A stretch of DNA of 64,000 bases, from NCBI GenBank assembly GCA_028829895.1, contig CM054179.1, positions 57,171,891 to 57,235,890 on the forward strand, written 5' to 3'. The notes under the pieces are model-generated. The model saw only the letters and a list, made by a program, of their open reading frames with translations. It did not search any database and was not told the origin of the DNA. Positions 25,728 through 38,300 of this stretch are shown here, in pieces (position 1 is the stretch's first letter; each line of letters begins with the position of its first letter). The stretch comes from Sinotaia quadrata (taxonomy: Eukaryota; Mollusca; Gastropoda; Architaenioglossa; Viviparidae). The position numbers and the translations under genes were made by a program.

Positions 25728-26137
25728 TTCTAATTAACATAAAATACCAATGTTTTTCTCATTAACATAAAATACCAATGTTTTTCTCATTAACTTAAAA
25801 TACCAATGTTTTCCTCATTAACTTAAAATACCAATGTATTCCTCATTAACTTAAAATACCAATGTTTTCCTCATTAACTTAAAATACCAATGTTTTTCTC
25901 ATTAACTTAAAATACTAATGTTTTTCTAATTAACTTAAAATACCAATGTTTTTCTCATTAACTTAAAATACCAATATTTCCCTATTAACTTAAAACTAAC
26001 AATGTTTATCTCATTAACTTAAAATACCAATGTCTTCTTCATTAACTTAAAATACCAATGTTTTCCTCATTAATTTAAAATACCAATGTTTTCCTCATTA
26101 ACTTAAAATACCAATGTTTTCCTCATTAACTTAAAAT
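25728..26137. repeat. 28-bp minisatellite, about 14 copies
   Basis: Core cattaacttaaaataccaat followed by gttttcct, with variants of the t/c run. Confidence 0.95.
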
Positions 26138-26327
26138 TAGTCAAACCACCCATAGAGCTATTTCATTTCTGCGCTTTCTGAGAGCTAAAGAAAACATTAA
26201 ATTTATGTAGGAATTAATCCAAAAAGAATAATATTCATTGACAGACGTAATTCTGGAGACAACCTCTTTTCTCAAACTTCAATTGCCTTACTTACTCCCA
26301 CCCCCACCCCGAACAATATGCGAAATT

Positions 26328-26535
26328 TGCACTTAAAACTATCACTTATAAAGAAAATCAGTTTTCTAAAACTACTGCTCTGAACTTAAAACTATCACTT
26401 ATAAAGAAAATCAGTTTTCTAAAACCACTGCTCTGAACTTAAAAATATCACTTATAAAGAAAATCAGTTTTCTCTAAAACCACAGCTCTGAACTTAAAAC
26501 TATCATTTGTAAAGAAAATCAGTTTTCTAAAAGTA
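26328..26535. repeat. 53-bp minisatellite, about 4 copies
   Basis: Core acttaaaactatcacttata, then aagaaaatcagttttctaaa. Confidence 0.93.
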
Positions 26536-27179
26536 CTGACACAACTACAAGCATAAAGCACTAATTTTCCAAAAAGAAATTCCATCTAAATGTGTCATAT
26601 TCTTGGTATGTATAAGCTTGCTATCATTACAATGATTCAATGTTTACATTTGTGAAATCACAGAAAGATATGTCCTAGTGAATGAAATCAAGTTTGCCCT
26701 CTATTGGCCAAAGTAAAGAATTTTAATGAATGACAAATTAGCAAGTCATTCTCACAGAGTTTGAGTAAACATTCCAAAGTTCGCCATGACTACCTGCAAC
26801 AAAGAAACACACGTGATGTGATAAGTGGAAATATTATGTTTAAACCATGTAACAACTAAACACACGTGATGTTGATAAGTGGAAATATTATGTTTAAGCC
26901 ATGTAACAACTACTTTATAAATGGCTTTTAAGTATTTACCACAGACTTTAACCAAATATATTTCTTTTAAATGATAAATGCACTATTTATCGCACCTTGT
27001 ATAAGATTCCTTAAGACATTTCTCTAAATGCAATCTTATCTAAACGTCTTTAATTAGTTTCTATAATAATGTAAAAATGAGAAAGAAAAATATATGCTAT
27101 AATCTTAGACATTGAGGAACACACGTTTCACGATACAGTGAGCAAACAATTTCAAGGAATTGCAGTTCTATTTAAAACA
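26536..27179. other. Unique sequence with a roughly 60-bp duplication
   Basis: Bases 26805-26915 contain two copies of acacacgtgatg...gataagtggaaatattatg. No gene. Confidence 0.6.
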
Positions 27180-27829
27180 GTAACCGTCCCAACCTAATTA
27201 ACATAGGATATCAAGCAAAAAGTAACCAAACAATTTAAAGGAAACGCACTTTTATTTAAAACAGTAAATATCCAAATCTAATTGCAACAAACATAGGACA
27301 TCAAGCAAAAATAATTAACCTATTTATAAAAAAACATAGGACATCAAGCAAAAGTAATTATCTATTTATAACAAACATAGGACATCAAGCAAAAATAATT
27401 AACCTATTTATAACAAACATAGGACACCAAGCAAAAGTAATTACCCTATCTATAACAAACATAGAACCACAAGCAAAACAGTAACTATACTAAATATAAA
27501 AAAGCAAAACTATAACTAGACAATCTATAACAAACATAGGGCCTTCAAAATAAACAGTAATTACACTACACTAACTATAACAAACATAGTCTTAGAAACA
27601 AAACAGTAACTATCCTAACATAATATACACAGACCCTAAAGCATGTTAGTAACTATCCTAACAACCAACCGATTCAAGCAAAACAGTAGTTTTCCTACCC
27701 AAACTATAAATAAACATAAACCCTGAAGCAAGTCAGTAACTATCCTAACTTGACATAACAAACACCACAGACCATTAAGCAAAACAGTGATTACTAAATA
27801 CAAAAGATCTACAAACAAAACAGTATGTA
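27180..27829. repeat. Degenerate array with core aacaaacataggacatcaag
   Basis: Diverged units of about 45-70 bp containing acataggac and aagcaaaa with cagtaact. It grades into the regular array to the right and looks like its decayed edge. Confidence 0.8.
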
Positions 27830-28860
27830 TACTAAATACAGACCTACATACAGTAAGTATACTAAATACAACAGATCTACAAACAAAACAGTAAGTATAC
27901 TAAATATAACATAGACCTACAAACAAAACAGTAAGTATACTAAATATAACATAGACCTACAAACAAAACAGTAAGTATACTAAATATAACATAGACCTAC
28001 AAACAAAACAGTAAGAATACTAAATATAACATAGACCTACAAACAAAAACAGTAAGTATACTAAATATAACATAGACCTACAAACAAAAACAGTAAGTAT
28101 ACTAAATATAACATAGACCTACAAACAAAAACAGTAAGTATACTAAATATAACATAGACCTACAAACAAAAACAGTAAGTATACTAAATATATAACATAG
28201 ACCTACAAACAAAACAGTAATTATACTAAATATAACATAGACCTACAAACAAAACAGTAAGTATAAATATAACATAGACCTACAAACAAAACAGTAAGTA
28301 TAAATATAACATAGACCTACAAACAAAACAGTAAGTATAAATATAACATAGACCTACAAACAAAAACAGTAAGTATAAATATAACATAGACCTACAAACA
28401 AAACTGTAAGTATACTAAATATAACATAGACCTACAAACAAAAACAGTAAGTATACTAAATATAACATAGACCTACATACAAAAACAGTAAGTATACTAA
28501 ATATAACATAGACCTACAAACAAAAACAGTAAGTATACTAAATATAACATAGACCTACAAACAAAACAGTAAGTATACTAAATATAACATAGACCTACAA
28601 ACAAAACAGTAAGTATACTAAATATAACATAGACCTACAAACAAAACAGTAAGTATAAATATAACATAGACCTACAAACAAAAACAGAAAGTATACTTAA
28701 TATACCATAGACCTACAAACAAAACAGTAAGTATACTAAATATAACATAGACCTACAAACAAAACAGTAAGTATACTAAATATAACATAGACCTACATAC
28801 AAAACAGTAAGTATACTAAATATAAATAAGACCAACATACAAAACAGTAACAATCCTAAT
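27830..28860. repeat. Minisatellite of about 40 bp, 26 copies
   Basis: Core catagacctacaaacaaaac then agtaagtatactaaatataa. Length variants come from a 4-bp deletion (tactaaat to taaat) and an aaaac/aaaaac change, shared by runs of neighbouring units. Confidence 0.96.
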
Positions 28861-29523
28861 TATGAAACAAGCACATGAACTCAAGTACAACAATAACAAG
28901 TGTAATTACTAGAAGTATAGGTCAATAAAATGTAACATCTATAATACAAAATTATAACAATCAAATCTATATCAAATTTCATAATCAAAACATATATAAT
29001 TCTACAAACACAAGAGTAACAATAATATGTTTAACATTGTTTTATAAAACAATAAAAACAGGAATATAGTGAGGGTCATATTTTTCTTCAATCCGAACCT
29101 TCAGTATGTTTCATTGTGACAGGCAAACAAAGGTGTAAAATGTACCTAGACTTCAGTATGTTTCATTGTGACAGGCAAACAAAGGTGTAAAATGTACCTA
29201 GACTTCCGATGTGTCGGACGATATCTGTGTCTTTTGTTCGAATCTCATCTCCTGAAAATTAACAAGAAAATCATCCACATCTTTAGAACTTGGTTGGATT
29301 GTCTATCAAATACCAAAATATGAGTGTCGGTAAACATTATGATCATGCACAACAAGCAAACTAACCAAACATAGACATAAAATACACGAATAGACATGCA
29401 AACAACTAGATGGTCAAACATCCAGACATACAATCTACTGGACATCCAATCATACAGATTTACATTCAGACATGCCCAGACAGCTTGTGTCATTTGATTT
29501 CAGAGAACGCCTAGTCCCATAGA
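28861..29523. other. Non-coding sequence with a 53-bp duplication
   Basis: Bases 29100-29205 carry two copies of cttcagtatgtttcattgtg plus the following 33 bp. No gene was assigned. Confidence 0.6.
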
Positions 29524-29626
29524 CTACGTTCCGACCTCACTGACGTGCCACTGGATTTCAGAGAACACCCGATTCCAGAGACTGTATAGATCTATGCTGC
29601 TGTCCGTCAGTGTGCAATCAACGGAC
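29524..29626 (-). CDS. Candidate terminal exon of the membrane-protein gene (weak)
   Basis: On the minus strand a pyrimidine-rich tract ending TTTTTCAAG is followed by 33 sense codons (SVDCTLTDSSIDLYSLWNR, then VFSEIQWHVSEVGT) and TAG. It looks like coding sequence, but it needs an incoming intron phase of 2 whereas the exon at 31283-31579 ends in phase 0, so an unseen exon would have to lie between. Chance cannot be excluded. Confidence 0.22.
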
Positions 29627-29952
29627 CTTGAAAAAGGACTTTTAAGTAGGAAAAAACCGAATCAATGGAAATCTGTCAAGGTAAGATTCTCATTGACAGC
29701 AAATTTCCAGAGCAAAGAGAGATACCAGCAGGGAACTATCACATCAACGACAGAAGAAAATATTTAAAGTCATACTGGATGGGCTAGTTATTTATCATTG
29801 ATCAGAACGGGAAACCTTAGTTTATTATTTAACAAACATATAATGAAAGTGATCACAGAATACAACATAAAATATAATTTTGAGATGAGTCACAGAACAT
29901 TTGATCAATCTATCAAACTGGAACAGAAATTAATAAGTTGTTGCTATTGATT
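29627..29952. other. Unique non-coding sequence
   Basis: No feature is recognised between the candidate exon and the 29-bp array. Confidence 0.5.
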
Positions 29953-30330
29953 ATGAAATCGTAACACCTATGTTACTGTTTTGAAACCACTATTTATGAA
30001 ATCGTATCAGCTATGTTACTGTTTACGAAATCGTACCACCTCTGTTACTGTTTGTGAAATCGTACCACCTCTGTTACCGTTTGTAAAATAGTACCACCTC
30101 TGTTACCGTTTGTGGAATCGTACCACCTCTGTTACTGTTTGTGAAATCGTACCACATCTGTTACTGTTTGTGAAATCGTACCAACCCTGTTACTTGTTTG
30201 TGAAATCGTACTACCTCTGTTACCATTTGTGAAATAGTTCCACATCTGTTACTGCTTTTGAAATCGTACCACCTCTTTTACTGTTAACGAAATCGTACCA
30301 CCTATGTTACTGTTTGTGAAATCGCAAAGT
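29953..30330. repeat. 29-bp minisatellite, about 13 copies
   Basis: Core tgttactgtttgtgaaatcg then taccacctc. Confidence 0.95.
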
Positions 30331-30684
30331 GAGGAATAACATTCCAGGATGAAGAATACATTGTGCAAGTGGCAAAGATTGTATATCCCGAGAAAAGTTG
30401 CAGTTGAAGATGCAAGCAATCCCGAACAGCAATATTTCGTAGAAAGAGAGATAACAACTTCCGCAATTACCATGTAACAATCATCATGTAACAATAATCA
30501 TGTAACAATCACATTCACAGATTAAATATTGTCTTTATTAAGAATTTCAATCTTTATCTGTCAATCAAGAATGTTAATTATGACAATCATTAAAACTCAT
30601 TTGCACTAGCCCTGCAATAATATTTGAGCTCTTTTAACAAAACCCATTCTTCTTTCTTTTGCTTTCTTCTTTTTAATTTTGCAC
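30331..30684. other. Unique sequence between arrays
   Basis: No feature supported. An 81-codon minus frame (30249-30494) runs partly through the repeat and is unrecognised. Confidence 0.5.
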
Positions 30685-30910
30685 CTCACAAATTGTATCC
30701 CAAGTAGTAAGTGCAGCTCACAAATTGTATCCCAAGTAGTAAGTGCAGCTCACAAATTGTATCCCAGTAGTAAGTGCAGCTCACAAATTGTATCCCAAGT
30801 AGTAAGTGCAGCTCACAAATTGTATCCCAAGTAGTAAGTGCAGCTCACAAATTGTATCCCAGTAGTAAGTGCAGCTCACAAATTGTATCCCCAAAGTAGT
30901 AAGTGCACCT
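30685..30910. repeat. 32-bp minisatellite, about 7 copies
   Basis: Core cacaaattgtatcccaagta then gtaagtgcagct. Some units lack one a. Confidence 0.95.
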
Positions 30911-31184
30911 CAATAATTCAACCGTTTGAGTACCTCTTACATTACATTTGTTGGCTTTCTACTTTGTCAGCTAAATGTCTATCGACTGTCTATTATCATC
31001 CAACAAACGAAATTCATTGGCTATGAGACATTTAATAATATTTGCTATTATAATTGACCCATTTAAATATTTAAATAATAGTTGACTACCTCCGCCTATA
31101 AAAACTATGTGCTTTTTGTGTATAAAGAACTGTCTATTTGTGAGTTGAACTACAGCTTAGAGCTGTTGAGACAGATAAAGTAAT

Positions 31185-31231
<47 letters not shown>

Positions 31232-31282
31232 CTAAATTGCAAATTAACAAAACACACAAACGAAAGCACAAAGGGAATTTAC
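30911..31282. other. Non-coding sequence with (CA)n
   Basis: A (CA)n tract lies at about 31186-31231, roughly 50 bp past the donor of the exon at 31283-31579. Confidence 0.8.
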
Positions 31283-31579
31283 CTTAAAATGTTCGACAGG
31301 AGCAAGTGGGTGTTCCATTGGTGTGTCGTGGTTTGACATCTCGTGAGAGTTCGAAGTACTACTTGGAGTAGAAGTGCGACTTGGAGTAGAAGTGTGACTT
31401 GGAGTAGAAGTGCGACTTGTAGTAGAAGTGTGACTTGGAGTAGAAGTGTGACTTGGAGTAGAAGTGCGACTTGGAGTAGAAGTGTGACTTGGAGTAGAAG
31501 TGCGACTGTCCTGATTGACTGAAGGTGCACGAGGACTTTTGGTAAAGAGCATTTCTTTGGTCTTCGATGGATACTCATC
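31283..31579 (-). CDS. Exon 20: cytoplasmic tail with hexapeptide repeat
   Basis: Acceptor ACACACCAG, phase 0 on both sides (99 codons), donor AAG|GTAAAT. Encodes DEYPSKTKEMLFTKSPRAPS, then about nine units of (R/H)TSTPS encoded by an 18-bp tandem repeat (about 31352-31508), and MSNHDTPMEHPLAPVEHFK. It joins exon 19 in frame. The donor implies at least one more exon, not securely found. Confidence 0.8.
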
Positions 31580-34500
31580 CTGGTGTGTATTCCAGCATGA
31601 GAAGTTATATTGCATAATATAGGCCAAAAATATACAAGCAAAAGGCACATTTACTTTGTGGCATATAACCGAAAATATATACTTAAAACACAAGTTTACT
31701 TGTATATAACAGACATGTTTATACAAGAGAATGACAAGTTCTTATTTATACTATAGGACAAATTACAAAGGTAACTAATAAATAAAATAGCATAAATTAA
31801 GCCTAATACTCTAATAGAAAAGTAATGCAATTATACATTAAAGGCAAAATTACTCTGGTAAATAAAAGGTTCCCATAATTACGTAATCAAGGTCACTTTA
31901 CAGAGATAAAAATAAGAATCACTTTAATCATAAAAGAACATTTTAAACATTTAAAGAAAATATATACTTGGATAATAAAGTAAAAAAAAAAGCCAGGTCA
32001 ATAAGAGGTTCACCTGTTTAACGAAGGCCTAAATACACAGGTCAATAAGAGGTTCACCTGTTTAACGAAGGCCTAAATACACAGGTCAATAAGAGGTTCA
32101 CCTGTTTAACGAAGGTCTAAATACACAGGTCAATAAGAGGTTCACCTGTTTAACGAAGGCCTAAATACACAGGTCAATAAGAGGTTCACCTGTTTAACGA
32201 AGGCCTAAATACACTGGTCAATAAGAGGTTCACACTTAAAATAAAGATCGAAATATATAAGTATTTAAGAAGTTCACTTCTTCATAATATAGGCCTAATT
32301 TCACAGGAACAAAAATATATTTGCATTAGACAAATTGTATATATTTAGAAACAGTGATTAACATTCTTTATACAAAAATTCCTTTGATCTAAACTGTTAA
32401 AAAGTGATATTAATATAAAACCTAAGACATGACACTGCTATAAAATATCATCAGTAAATTTTCTCCATCTACGTGAGCGCGATAACTAAGCACAGTTTGC
32501 TGTGGACATTGTTATGTGATAAAAATAATGAAAATTAATTATTATTATTATTAATTTATCAATAGATAGAGACTGGTCGATACTAGAGAGAGAAGCGAGA
32601 TATATAGAGATCGAAAAACAATGTGCAATCGTGTAAAAGATGAGAGAGAAATGTAAAGCCACAGGACAGGGGAAGCTAAAGTTAAATATTGTGGAATACA
32701 ATAGTTTTATTTGAAGTTAGCTCCCATGGACTTAAATCCGCCTTATTTCTTGAATATGCAACGAGGACAAACTCACGTTTTACTGTAGTGTCTTTCTTCA
32801 CACAAATTGTTGTCAATGAAACATTTCACAAATAATTAAGAGAAATAATAAAACAACAACAATCTACTTTAATTGGAATTTAAGTAGGTTTTAAATTATA
32901 AATTAGGTTCTAATAAAATCACTGTCATGAAGTTTGTAAAATATTTTTATTAGGAAAGTGAATAATCAAAAGTAAATACAAAAAAATTGCAAATGCATTT
33001 TCAATAATGTAATTATTAAAAATAATATTATGTGAGTCTTTTTTGTTTCACTAAAAAAAAAACAAATGTATGTCCGTGATATAATAGCTTTCAATGACAA
33101 AAATATACCACTAGATGAACAGAGAAAACCATTTTTTTTCCACGAAAGAACAGACTCCAGCCACTTCTGTTGGAATGCGCTTAGATGGGCACTGGCGGTC
33201 ACTATAGATGGTTGAGCAAAGGCTGGATCATGTCCGAAATGAATGAAATATCCTCACTGCAGATAGCACTGCTCACTGTGCCACCATTGTTGTTGTCGCT
33301 GGTAGTGGTGGTTGTTTCTTCGGCGTTGATGGGGTCGTTGTTGTGTGGCTGCTGTCGATGGTACTGTTGTTGTTTTCTCACATGCTGTGGTGGGCGTCAT
33401 CTTTTCTGTCCACCCTGAATTGTTATTCTAGACTGGTGTTGTTATTACTGTTGTCGTTGCTGTTGGTGTTGTTGGTTCTGGCAAGGGTGAAAGAGGAGGT
33501 ATTCTAACACCCTAGTGCAGTCTTCGAGGATAGCTTTGATGTCACTTTGAATGTTTGTTGTTGTTGTCTCTTGTTCTCAATCAGTCTGGCATTTTTTTTT
33601 TGTTTTTATTTATCTGTCTGGGTGTTGGCTACCAGTTGTTGTCTCTTGTTCTCAATCAGTCTGGCATTTTTTTTTTGTTTTTATTTATCTGTCTGGGTGT
33701 TGGCTACCAGTTGTTGTCTCTTGTTCTCAATCAGTCTGGCATTTTTTTTTTGTTTTTATTTATCTGTCTGGGTGTTGGCTACCAGTTGTTGTCTCTTGTT
33801 CTCAATCAGTCTGGCATTTTTTTTTGTTTTTATTTATCTGTCTGGGTGTTGGCTACCAGTTGTTGTCTCTTGTTCTCAATCAGTCTGGCATTTTTTTTTG
33901 TTTTTATTTATCTGTCTGGGTGTTGGCTACCAGTTGTTGTCTCTTGTTCTCAATCAGTCTGGCATTTTTTTTTGTTTTTATTTATCTGTCTGGGTGTTGG
34001 CTACCAGTTGTTGTCTCTTGTTCTCAATCAGTCTGGCATTTTTTTTTGTTTTTATTTATCTGTCTGGGTGTTGGCTACCAGTTGTTGTCTCTTGTTCTCA
34101 ATCAGTCTGGCATTTTTTTTTGTTTTTATTTATCTGTCTGGGTGTTGGCTACCAGTTGTTGTCTCTTGTTCTCAATCAGTCTGGCATTTTTTTTTGTTTT
34201 TATTTATCTGTCTGGGTGTTGGCTACCAGTTGTTGTCTCTTGTTCTCAATCAGTCTGGCATTTTTTTTTGTTTTTATTTATCTGTCTGGGTGTTGGCTAC
34301 CAGTTGTTGTCTCTTGTTCTCAATCAGTCTGGCATTTTTTTTTGTTTTTATTTATCTGTCTGGGTGTTGGCTACCAGTTGTTGTCTCTTGTTCTCAATCA
34401 GTCTGGCATTTTTTTTTGTTTTTATTTATCTGTCTGGGTGTTGGCTACCAGTTGTTGTCTCTTGTTCTCAATCAGTCTGGCATTTTTTTTTGTTTTTATT

Positions 34501-35277
34501 TATCTGTCTGGGTGTTGGCTACCAGTTGTTGTCTCTTGTTCTCAATCAGTCTGGCATTTTTTTTTGTTTTTATTTATCTGTCTGGGTGTTGGCTACCAGT
34601 TGTTGTCTCTTGTTCTCAATCAGTCTGGCATTTTTTTTTGTTTTTATTTATCTGTCTGGGTGTTGGCTACCAGTTGTTGTCTCTTGTTCTCAATCAGTCT
34701 GGCATTTTTTTTTGTTTTTATTTATCTGTCTGGGTGTTGGCTACCAGTTGTTGTCTCTTGTTCTCAATCAGTCTGGCATTTTTCCTTTGTTTTTATTTAT
34801 CTGTCTGGGTGTTGGCTACCAGTTGATGTCTCTTGTTCTCAATCAGTCTGGCATTTTTTTCCTTTGTTTTCTTTATCTGTCTGGGTGTTGGCTACCAGTT
34901 GTTTTGTTTTTACGGCAGACTGAGTGAATATTTCTTCTGTAAGCGACTTTGTAGTCTGCGTGCTAGATTTTCTAGTCTCTGGTGGTAATTTCCATATATC
35001 TCTTTGTTGCATGTGCTGGTAGCTGTTGTGTTTTCCTTTCTTCGTTTGATAATGTTTCATTGGGCCTACGGAAACGTACATTTTCCCCGCAAGGAGTTTG
35101 CAGTAATAACACATCATCCATGCTGTAGTGATATCTTTCTGTTTAAAGATGAAATACCACATCATCCATGCTGTAGTTGACACAAGTACCTGATTTCGAA
35201 GGAAAACTCGCATACCTATGTCGTCAGAGTCTGAGTAAAACGCACATCTGTTTTTGCAAGCTTAATTAGAAATACAT

Positions 35278-35330
<53 letters not shown>

Positions 35331-35342
35331 AATATACACACA

Positions 35343-35391
<49 letters not shown>

Positions 35392-38300
35392 AGATATAGA
35401 CACATTTTTGCTTTTAAAGGAACGATTAAGGCATATATGTCAATAAAGTCAAATATATTTTTCGAAAGCTTCATTAAAACACAGCTATCTATGTTTCCAA
35501 AGGCCATTTTAGGAAAGACCCATACGTTTACGAAGGCCTACTGAAGACACATATCTATAAATACAAAAGATTTATTAGAATATATATTTAAAGTCACGAA
35601 GGCCTGATTAGGACACTGATATCAACATTCACAAAGTTCTGATTAAACCACTACATCTATAGTAACACAGTTCTGATTAAACCACTACATCTAAGTCACA
35701 AAGTTCTGATTAAACCTTTACATCTATAGTCACACAGTTCTGATTAAACCACTACATCTAAATCACACAGTTCTGATTAAACCACTAAATCTATAGTCAC
35801 AAAGTTCTGATTAAACTTTTACATCTATAGTCACACAGTTCTGATTAAACTTTTACATCTATAGTCACACAGTTCTGATTAAACCACTACATCTAAATCA
35901 TACAGTTCTGATTAAACCACTAAATCTATAGTCACAAAGTTCTGATTAAACTTTTACATCTATAGTCACACAGTTCTGATTAAACCACTACATCTAAATC
36001 ACACAGTTCTGATTAAACCACTACATGTATAGTCACAAAGTTCTGATTAAACCACATACATCTTATAGTCACAAAGTTCTGATTAAACCACATAGATCTA
36101 TAGTCACAAAGTTCTGATATTTAACCACATACATCTATAGTCACAAAGTTCTGATTAAATCACATACATCTTATAGTCACAAAGTTCTGATTAAACCACC
36201 ACTACATCTATAGTCACAAAGGCCTGATCTGGGGGCAAATGTTATGTTCACAACGGTCTGATTTGGATACATATGTCTATTTTTACAAAATGCCTATATC
36301 TAAAGGACACAAAGACCCTGATTTGGATAATGGTAAATTCGTTTCGAATGTTTTAATAAGCATTAAGGTACTCACATCTTCAAATGCCGAATTAGAAAAC
36401 ATCCGATGACCGGAAGGAGTGGACAGCCGGTCTTTTTCACCAGAAGTATCGATCGTTTTCGTCCAAAGTAACTTCCATTTCATCAGGCGTCTGAAATTAG
36501 TCGTGGTCAAACATTTTAGTCCCGGTATGATTATATCTGGCATAGAAATGGGAAGGTTTTCATGGAGTTTGTTTCTTAAACACAATTTCTGAATACATCA
36601 ACATAACAAGAAGTCTACTTTCTGTTTTCGACAAACAATTGAAAGTGCCAATATCACAAGACGTCCATATGGTATTTAACGGTAAAAGTGATATTTCTTT
36701 AAAGCGGAAATTATTTAGAGAATTAATAAAGCAAGGTACATGATCAGGTTACAAAATATTGAAGTAATATAAAATGTCGGGTCCAAATGGGACATTGAGA
36801 ACCATACATACAGACATTTAGATACATTACAATTTTTGAAGTCTAAGACACTAGGTTGATAGCAAGATTCATACACTCCATGATCTGTCATCAAAGATTA
36901 CATTGCATTTCAGTTGTTACAAACTGTCAGTTAAAGACGTTTTAGTTATGCATCCAATATTTCGGGCATCTTTAAAAGTACGAAGACAGAGATTATGTTT
37001 CTTAAGATAATGTATATTTCAGGATTTTATTACATATATAAATATAAATATGTTTCACATACTGTTCCTAATACATCCCTAATAATACAGTTATGTTTGA
37101 CATTTTAGTGATATTTTCTTTATGTATTTATCTGCCTATAGTAAAATATGCACTGTATAAATATATAACATAACGTAGGGATGTTTTCATAATACATTTT
37201 TTGATCCAAGGTAAAACATGTTTTCTATAACACTCGCATATACACATATATAATCATTTACAAAGCCTCTTGCTCTAACTAAAATCAACATACCCAAAAC
37301 AAATAGTGTCTCTCATTCGCTAACCAATATTTAACTAAAACCAACACACCCAAAACAAATAGTGTCTCTCATTCGCTAACCAAAATTTGACTAAAATCAA
37401 CACACCCAAAACATTACAAAACAATGACTCTCGTTTGTCAATCCACTAATAACTAAAATCAACACATTCAAAACATTAAAAAACAAACAATCTCTCTCAT
37501 TCGCTAACCCAGTTCTGAGAGCCCAGAAGTATACGCTGATCGCTATGACGCAAGCAGCAAGAATACAGCCCACAGCTATAAGAACGATAATCCAGCCTTC
37601 TAGACCCTCACAATCCGGGTTGTCAGCTGGGCATGCACAAATGTAGCCATGGACTCTGTCATGGCACATGAGGGGCCATGAACATGGGTCACTGAGGCAT
37701 TCATTGATGTCCATCTCGCAGCGACTTCCGGTAAAACCCGCATTACAGTTGCAGAGATAGTATTGGTCAAATCCACCAGCTCGCTTGGGGTCCAGACACG
37801 TGTAATCAGCCACTTTTGCTGTCAAGGAAAAGACAACTGAAGCGTAATTAGCTAGATCCCTTTCTTTTGTTAAATCCTAATAAATTAATTACTTGCTTTA
37901 TCTCTGAAATATAACATAACCATTTCATATTGAACTCAGGACAAGAACCTAAATTAGTGATTAAATGTAAAATATAAGTCGTTCTCTGGCAGAAAACGTT
38001 TACAACATTTGAGAAAAGAGGTAAAAATAATTAATAAAGGTATGCATTAACGAAGATTCGTATAAAATAGAAAGAAGATCAAAGCAATTAATGAAAATAC
38101 ATTACTTGCTATAAGACAGAAAGAGAGCTAAAAATAATGACAGTCAAGACACTGCATGCTGTGGACTGAAAAAGGAATCAAAATGGTTAGAAACGAGTAA
38201 CTTGTATTCTCAGACAACAGACAAAAACGTAATTCAAGACATGACACTACTTGCTTTCGGTTAACAAATGTTATATCTATTGGACATTACTGCTTTCAGT

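Noticed and set aside
33547..34927. Three overlapping plus-strand frames of 423-458 codons
   Set aside because: They come from a 74-bp stop-free repeat read in three frames. The proteins are the same three blocks in rotation.
37397..37508. Continuation of exon 18 past the donor (LANERDCLFF and further)
   Set aside because: The extra codons lie in a tandem repeat. The donor at 37508 keeps phase with exon 19, which encodes a sensible basic tail.
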